This document shows, piece by piece, positions 5,265 through 9,271 of a stretch of DNA of 9,271 bases. The stretch is from assembly GCA_031289325.1 (NCBI GenBank), contig JAITPS010000011.1, positions 1 to 9,271 on the forward strand, read 5' to 3'. The notes below the pieces were generated by a model. That model searched no databases, was not told the origin of the DNA, and saw nothing but the letters and a program-made list of their open reading frames with translations. How positions within the stretch are numbered: the first letter of the stretch is position 1; each line of letters opens with the position of its first letter. Source of the DNA: Candidatus Methanovirga meridionalis (GTDB lineage Archaea; Methanobacteriota; Methanobacteria; Methanobacteriales; Methanobacteriaceae). Position numbers and translations under genes: made by a program.

Positions 5265-6161
5265 TTATAAAACAAATATTAAAATAATTAGAATTGCGAC
5301 TGAACTAAAAAATACAATTGTTCCTTTTATTATCCATACAGCTTTATTTTTATTCAATAATAAAACCATTCCAAATGATAAAATTAAAGATAATAATATC
5401 TCAAGTATACCAGTTTCTTTGCCATGAAGTACTTCTAACTTTTCAAGAGTGTATGGAATGAAATAAGACAACAAAACAACTATAATTATCATTATAATGG
5501 CATTGTTTAAAATCGTTTTTAATACTACTCCATAGTTTACATTTTTCTTTTTTGGTTTATTATTAAAAGTATCCTGTAAGGATTGTTTATTATTTCTTGA
5601 AAATATTGAACCTAATATGTTTTTATTTTTTGTAGAGGAACTATTTTTTGGGTTTGAAAGTCTATCTCCTTTTTCATCTGAACCAAATTTTTTTGTTTTT
5701 TCAAGAAAAGTATTATCCTGATTAAGTGATCTATTAGGTTTCAAATTAGAAGATTTATCAGAATCAAAATTTTCATTATTAGATGAGGGAATATTTCCAT
5801 TATTTTCTTTAGAGAATTTTTTAGCAAATTTTATTAAGTCTTCTCTATCAATTAGTTTAATGTCTTTTCTTGTGGAATAATTAATTGCTTGGGATGAAAA
5901 TGAAGAACTTGTAACAATAACAACTTTTGAAGCCTTTAATCTTTTAGATATCATTTCCATATCTTTCAAAATTTCTATTCCAACGTTAAATTGTTTATCA
6001 TAGTTTTTACATGTAACAACCACTCCAAAATCACCTATTAATGTAGGAAGAACAGCATAAATATCTATAATCTTGTCTGATGCTTTAAAATTCTTATAAA
6101 TCTTAAATCCAGAATCTTCCATCATTTTGCCAATGAAGTTTACAAGTTGTGATTTTTCCAT
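5265..6161 (-). CDS. Membrane-anchored Mrr-like (PD-(D/E)xK fold) protein
   Basis: Residues 1-113 resemble the Mrr/RecB-like nuclease fold: a first helix, then KIIDIYAVLP (30-39) with the candidate metal-binding Asp33, the core strand FGVVVTCKNYDK (45-56) with Lys52, helix VGIEILKDMEMI (60-71), strand KVVIVTSSSFSSQAI (79-93) and IKLIDREDLIKF (101-112). Mrr-type enzymes usually have Q or E two places before the Lys (QCK); here it is Thr50, so catalysis is doubtful. Residues 118-208 are a Ser/Asn/Lys-rich, probably disordered linker. Three membrane helices follow (about 219-239, 252-269, 275-298), the last reaching the C terminus. The nuclease-like domain is probably tethered to the inner face of the membrane. 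The start at 6161 is supported by AGGTGT 5 bases upstream. No methylase or other restriction partner is adjacent. The exact function is unknown. Confidence 0.8.
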   Translation of the reverse strand: MEKSQLVNFIGKMMEDSGFKIYKNFKASDKIIDIYAVLPTLIGDFGVVVTCKNYDKQFNVGIEILKDMEMISKRLKASKVVIVTSSSFSSQAINYSTRKDIKLIDREDLIKFAKKFSKENNGNIPSSNNENFDSDKSSNLKPNRSLNQDNTFLEKTKKFGSDEKGDRLSNPKNSSSTKNKNILGSIFSRNNKQSLQDTFNNKPKKKNVNYGVVLKTILNNAIIMIIIVVLLSYFIPYTLEKLEVLHGKETGILEILLSLILSFGMVLLLNKNKAVWIIKGTIVFFSSVAILIILIFVL

Positions 6162-6212
6162 TGTTACACCTATTAGTTATCTATCCTTTAACCAATTATT
6201 AATATTAAATAT

Positions 6213-6281
6213 AACTAATATTATAAAATAAATATAATTAACACTATAAAATAAATATAACTAATTTTATAAAATAAATTT
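6213..6281. repeat. Three 23-bp tandem units
   Basis: Units at 6213-6235, 6236-6258 and 6259-6281 share the core TATAAAATAAAT, with scattered differences in the first half. They lie 52-120 bases upstream of the minus-strand nuclease-like gene, where its promoter should be. Confidence 0.8.
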
Positions 6282-6312
6282 AAGCTTTACTAAATCAAGT
6301 TATAACCTTGAG

Positions 6313-6333
6313 GTGGAAAACAATCTTTTCCAC
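6313..6333. repeat. 8-bp hairpin next to a 12-bp array
   Basis: GTGGAAAA (6313-6320) pairs perfectly with TTTTCCAC (6326-6333) across the loop CAATC. G-T and A-T pairs could extend it outward. On the plus strand a T-rich tract follows at once, which resembles an intrinsic terminator, yet no plus-strand gene precedes it. Confidence 0.7.
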
Positions 6334-6403
6334 TTTTATTTCTACTTTTATTTCTACTTTTATTTCTACTTTTATTTTTACTTTTATTTTTACTTTTATT
6401 TTT
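6332..6403. repeat. Six 12-bp tandem units
   Basis: Three copies of ACTTTTATTTCT (6332-6367) are followed by three of ACTTTTATTTTT (6368-6403). The clean switch from C to T halfway suggests two rounds of expansion from neighbouring variants. The minus strand of the array is purely A/G/T with strong purine bias. It starts inside the right arm of the hairpin. Confidence 0.9.
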
Positions 6404-6575
6404 ACTTTTAATATAATAATTTAATTTTCTTTTTTTAATCTTTTTAGAATTGTAAAAAAGTTTTAATTTTAAAACAATGATTTTTTTATTAATTTATTCA
6501 ATTTTAAATAACTTAATAAATAAAAATTATAATTCAAAAATAAATAAAAATTATTCAAAAATAAATAAAAATTAT

Positions 6576-6613
6576 AATTCAAAATTTAAGAACTTTTCCA
6601 TAATGACTATAAT
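6576..6613 (+). repeat. Dispersed module, copy 3 (tail only)
   Basis: It carries the module end ATTTAAGAACTTTTCCATAA and the following TGACTATAAT, nearly identical to copy 1. In place of the usual front half there are imperfect repeats built from AAAAATAAATAAAAATTAT (about 6515-6575). Confidence 0.75.
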
Positions 6614-6713
6614 ATAAAATATATTTTGATTGATATAAATAATTTTAAATTAATATTTTTAAATTATATTTTTAAATTAATATTTATTTTTAAAAAAGTT
6701 ATTTATTAAAAGT

Positions 6714-6753
6714 TTTATGAATTCACTATATAATTTATGAATTCACTATATAA
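6714..6753. repeat. Perfect 20-bp tandem duplication
   Basis: TTTATGAATTCACTATATAA occurs at 6714-6733 and again at 6734-6753 without a mismatch. Each unit carries a GAATTC palindrome and a TATATAA end. Confidence 0.9.
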
Positions 6754-6989
6754 GATAAAATTGATTTTTTATTTAAATTTTATTAAAAGATTACCCATCA
6801 ATTATTTTTATTAAAACTTTTAATCTTTTATTTCATTAATAAATAATATAATTAATTTTAAATATAAATTAACATTATAAAATTCATTCAAACTTTTAGA
6901 AACGAAAAATCGGATTTTAAAGCTCAATTAACCAATTTAAAAATTTAATGGAATTTTTGAATAAGTTCTAAAGGATAAAAAATTAATAG

Positions 6990-7844
6990 ATGATAATTAT
7001 GATTAGTGAAAAAGAAATAGAAAATGTAATATATGAACTTTTTAAAAAAGCACTTATCTCTCTGCCAAAAGATGTTGTAAAATCAATAGAAAATGCTCTT
7101 AAAATAGAGAGTAATGAATTAGCATGTTTAAATCTTGAAGCTATTTTAAAGAATATTAAATTGGCTGAGAAAAAAAATATTCCTATGTGTCAAGATACAG
7201 GATTACCTATAATTTTTGTAAAACTTGGAAATGTTAAGGTTGAGAATCTTTATGATGGAATTATATCTGGTTTAAGAAAAGCCACTAAAAAAGTACCACT
7301 CAGACCAAATATTGTGGATCCTATAACAAGAGTTAACACTGGGGATAATGTTGGTGTTAAGATTCCACTGATTGATATTGAGCTAATTGATGATGATTAT
7401 ATAGAGTTTACAGTATTACCAAAAGGTTTTGGGTCTGAAAACAATAATGTGCTGGTAATGGCATTACCTGGAATAGGGATAGATGGGATTAAATGTTTGG
7501 TAGTTGATGCTATAAAGAGAGCTGGAGGTAAGCCATGCCCACCAATTGTTGTGGGTGTGGGTATTGGTGGAACAAGCGATTTTGCTCTTAAATTAAGTAA
7601 AAAAGCAATTCTAAGTGAAATCGGTGTGAGAAATTCTGATGAACTTTTAGCTAAACTTGAAGAAGATATTTTAAATGAGGCTAATAAAACAGATATTGGA
7701 CCAATGGGGCTTGGAGGAAAAACTACAGTTTTAGATGTTAAGATTATAAAAGCCGATACTCACACAGCTGGACTTCCTGTTGGTGTTTGTATTCAGTGTT
7801 GGGCTCATAGACATGCAACAATGAGAATAAAGGATAAAAATTAG
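6990..7844 (+). CDS. fumA: Fumarate hydratase class I, alpha subunit
   Basis: This is the [4Fe-4S] half of the two-subunit class I fumarase (TtdA/FumA-alpha type), which interconverts malate and fumarate in the partial reductive TCA route of Methanobacteriales. Its 284 residues match the usual alpha length. Three cysteines sit where the cluster ligands are expected: Cys67 in MCQDTGLP, Cys183 in KPCPP and Cys270 in VCIQCWAHRHA. GFGSENNN (146-153) and VGVGIGGTSDFA (188-199) are further signatures. The beta subunit needed for activity is not in the window, so the two genes are unlinked here. Two starts are possible: ATG 6990 has AAGGAT 13 bases upstream, and ATG 6999 has GATGAT 4 bases upstream and would drop MII. 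The longer form is listed. Tartrate dehydratase alpha is homologous, but fumarase is more likely given the setting. Transcription converges with truA. Confidence 0.93.
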   Translation: MIIMISEKEIENVIYELFKKALISLPKDVVKSIENALKIESNELACLNLEAILKNIKLAEKKNIPMCQDTGLPIIFVKLGNVKVENLYDGIISGLRKATKKVPLRPNIVDPITRVNTGDNVGVKIPLIDIELIDDDYIEFTVLPKGFGSENNNVLVMALPGIGIDGIKCLVVDAIKRAGGKPCPPIVVGVGIGGTSDFALKLSKKAILSEIGVRNSDELLAKLEEDILNEANKTDIGPMGLGGKTTVLDVKIIKADTHTAGLPVGVCIQCWAHRHATMRIKDKN

Positions 7845-7849
7845 AAACA

Positions 7850-7904
7850 TTAGAGAGTTTCTAAAAGCTATTGTTTTTTATAATACTATTTCATGCTTTT
7901 TTTT
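7850..7904 (+). terminator. Terminator region behind the fumarate hydratase gene
   Basis: A small stem TTAGA/TCTAA (7850-7864) is followed by T6 (7874-7879) and T8 (7897-7904). These sit in the 86-base gap between the two convergent genes. The minus strand has no comparably strong T run here for truA. Confidence 0.6.
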
Positions 7905-7930
7905 ATTCCGCTTTTTGTGTTCATTTAATA

Positions 7931-8767
7931 TTACTCATTATTAATTTCAGGAATACTGAATAAGATATTCTTTGTTGAGGAATATTTTTTTTCATAATCC
8001 AATATCTTTTTTTTTAAAACTCTTTGAAATCTTTCCACTGCATAATCATCATATTGGAACTTAATATTTTTATAATGAACATCAACTAAAATCAAGTTTT
8101 TTGCAGATAATGGTCTAATATGGGCTTGGAAAGAAGGATTAAAATAATTAACTACCTCATCTATATTCAATTTACCTCTCCCCACATCACAAAAAACTGC
8201 CATCATCTTTCTTACCATGTTCCAAAGAAAACTTGCTCCAAAAACATCAACATAAATCTGATAACTTTTATTAATTCCATCAATTTTATTAATTTCTATA
8301 TTATTGATTTTACGAATTGGTTCTTTTTGGTTTCTTTTTGTAAAGTTTGTAAAGTCATGAACTCCTTCAAAAAGTTTAGCTAATTCTTTAATTAATGATA
8401 AATCTAAATCATCATCATAAAAATTCTTTAAAAAATATCTATAATGCCTCATTATTGAATATCTTGGTTTAAAACCAAAATGAACAGATGTTTTAGCTAT
8501 TATTTGAATATCATCACTTAAAGAATCATTAATTTGATTAATTATAGGTTCTTTTTCACAGTTAAAAGCTATTACATTTCCTAAACTATGAACACCTCTA
8601 TCTGTTCTCCCAGCAATAGAAAATTTAGACTCGAATACATTATCAATTAATTCTAAATCAATTAAAGTGTCTATGATTTCTCCTTCAACGGTTCTAAAAT
8701 TTGGTTGTCTTTGAAAACCATAAAATTCAGACCCAAAATATGCAACCTTTAAGGCAAATCTTTTCAT
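7931..8767 (-). CDS. truA: tRNA pseudouridine synthase TruA
   Basis: It converts U38, U39 or U40 in the tRNA anticodon stem-loop to pseudouridine. The 278 residues cover the whole family. The N-terminal strand leads into YFGSEFYGFQRQP (10-22), then the catalytic motif AGRTDRGVHSLGNV (52-65) with the nucleophile Asp56. The conserved Tyr109 lies in HYRYFL (108-113), with GVHDFTNF (135-142) and SFLWNMVRKMM (179-189) completing the signature. The C-terminal 40 residues are Lys-rich. Start ATG 8767 is preceded by AAGTGAT, a good match to the 3' half of the archaeal site, which lies in a 14-bp unit present twice. It stands alone, convergent with the fumarate hydratase gene. Confidence 0.96.
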   Translation of the reverse strand: MKRFALKVAYFGSEFYGFQRQPNFRTVEGEIIDTLIDLELIDNVFESKFSIAGRTDRGVHSLGNVIAFNCEKEPIINQINDSLSDDIQIIAKTSVHFGFKPRYSIMRHYRYFLKNFYDDDLDLSLIKELAKLFEGVHDFTNFTKRNQKEPIRKINNIEINKIDGINKSYQIYVDVFGASFLWNMVRKMMAVFCDVGRGKLNIDEVVNYFNPSFQAHIRPLSAKNLILVDVHYKNIKFQYDDYAVERFQRVLKKKILDYEKKYSSTKNILFSIPEINNE

Positions 8768-8770
8768 TAA

Positions 8771-8798
8771 ATCACTTTAAAATTATCACTTTAAAATT
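8771..8798 (-). repeat. 14-bp tandem duplication carrying the truA ribosome binding site
   Basis: On the minus strand AATTTTAAAGTGAT occurs twice (8798-8785, 8784-8771). The second copy puts GTGAT 3 bases before the ATG; the first offers an identical site 14 bases farther out. Confidence 0.85.
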
Positions 8799-8853
8799 AA
8801 TATTTATTTTTTCTTATTAAAATCCAAATTAGTTGAGTATGTATTATAGTATC

Positions 8854-8877
8854 TTTGATAAAGTTCTTAATAAATAA
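8854..8877 (-). repeat. 24-bp direct repeat, copy 2
   Basis: Identical to 2410-2433. It lies 87 bases upstream of the truA start, in the same orientation relative to the gene as the copy upstream of pan. Confidence 0.85.
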
Positions 8878-8920
8878 TTTTTTTAAGAATAAATATAATT
8901 AAAATATAATTATTTAAAAT

Positions 8921-9040
8921 TAAAATTTATTTATTTAAAATTAATTAAATTAAAATTTATTTATTTAAAATTAATTAAATTAAAATTTATTTATTTAAAA
9001 TTAATTAAATTAAAATATATTTATTTAAAATTAATTATAT
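8921..9040. repeat. Four 30-bp tandem units
   Basis: Units begin at 8921, 8951, 8981 and 9011. The first three are identical; the last has two or three changes. Each starts with TAAAATTTATTTATTTAAAA and ends with TTAATTAAAT. The array precedes dispersed module copy 4. Confidence 0.9.
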
Positions 9041-9083
9041 TATTTAAAATAAGTTTATATCATTTAAAGTTTAATATTATATA

Positions 9084-9170
9084 TTTTTATAAATTAATAT
9101 TTAAAATTAAATAATTTAATAAAAAAAATTATCATTCAAAATTTAAGAATTTAATCATAATAATTATAAT
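9084..9170 (+). repeat. Dispersed module, copy 4
   Basis: It aligns with 117-202 and 3891-3974 along its full length. The tail has drifted: ACTTTTCC of the other copies is TTTAATC here. It is bounded by tandem arrays on both sides. Confidence 0.8.
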
Positions 9171-9270
9171 TAAAATTTATTTATGTTAATTAAAAATTGT
9201 TTATATTATTTAAAATTTATTTATATTATTTAAAATTTATTTATATTATTTAAAATTTATTTATATTATT
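9171..9270. repeat. Five 20-bp tandem units at the right end
   Basis: Units of the TAAAATTTATTTATATTATT type start at 9171, 9191, 9211, 9231 and 9251. The last three are identical and the first two are variants. The unit differs by one base from the left-end array, and the array continues past the window edge. Confidence 0.9.
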
Positions 9271-9271
9271 T

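Larger units (their letters stand above)
6162..6989. other. Gene-free divergent region before the fumarate hydratase gene
   Basis: No gene is seen in these 828 bases. They hold three 23-bp tandem units (6213-6281), an 8-bp hairpin leading into six 12-bp units (6313-6403), a module tail copy (6576-6613), a perfect 20-bp tandem pair (6714-6753) and a short match to the hairpin-bearing repeat (6896-6911). Promoters for both flanking divergent genes must be here, but none stands out. TTTAAATA at about 6857-6864 is one weak candidate for the plus-strand gene. Confidence 0.55.
8768..8920. other. truA upstream region
   Basis: It contains the duplicated ribosome-binding unit (8771-8798) and copy 2 of the 24-bp repeat (8854-8877). 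The truA promoter should be here; a TATA-like ACTATAATA on the minus strand near 8849-8841 is a weak candidate. Confidence 0.45.

Overview
The window is very A+T-rich archaeal DNA, most likely from a methanogen of the Methanobacteriales, Methanobrevibacter-like. Four things point that way. It carries a proteasome-activating nucleotidase (PAN) and a canonical archaeal C/D box guide RNA. A tRNA gene sits behind a textbook archaeal TATA box (TTTATATA) and has no encoded CCA. Ribosome binding sites are of the GGAGGTGAT type, and a free-standing alpha half of class I fumarate hydratase is present. The genus is inferred from gene content and composition; no alignment was run.

Layout, left to right. 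Positions 1-731 hold an A+T-rich tandem array, a dispersed repeat module, a decayed transposase fragment (365-508) and a palindromic stretch. A C/D box sRNA (732-793, minus) lies directly behind the stop codon of pan (800-2035, minus). A 795-base repeat-rich gap separates pan from a voltage-gated-type K+ channel gene (2831-3557, minus) that is broken by one frameshift and flanked by inverted copies of a repeat. After another repeat-rich gap comes a threonylcarbamoyl-AMP synthase gene (4267-4866, plus), with four 20-bp tandem repeats in its leader. Then follow tRNA-Val(UAC) (5042-5113, plus) and a membrane-anchored Mrr-like nuclease-fold protein (5265-6161, minus). After an 828-base gap with several short tandem arrays come the fumarate hydratase alpha gene (6990-7844, plus) and a convergent truA (7931-8767, minus). 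The right end returns to the same kind of tandem array as the left end.

The intact genes are single-gene housekeeping units, each with its own long intergenic region, and no operon is evident. Three concern RNA: the C/D sRNA guides 2'-O-methylation, TruA makes pseudouridine in the tRNA anticodon arm, and the YrdC-domain enzyme starts t6A synthesis. PAN feeds the proteasome, and fumarate hydratase serves the partial reductive TCA route used by these methanogens.

I see no CRISPR array, phage, toxin-antitoxin pair or obvious new defence system. The most interesting items are the guide RNA attached to the pan 3' end, the damaged channel with an unusual selectivity filter, the membrane-tethered nuclease-like protein lacking the usual E/Q of its active site, and the dense layer of structured intergenic repeats.
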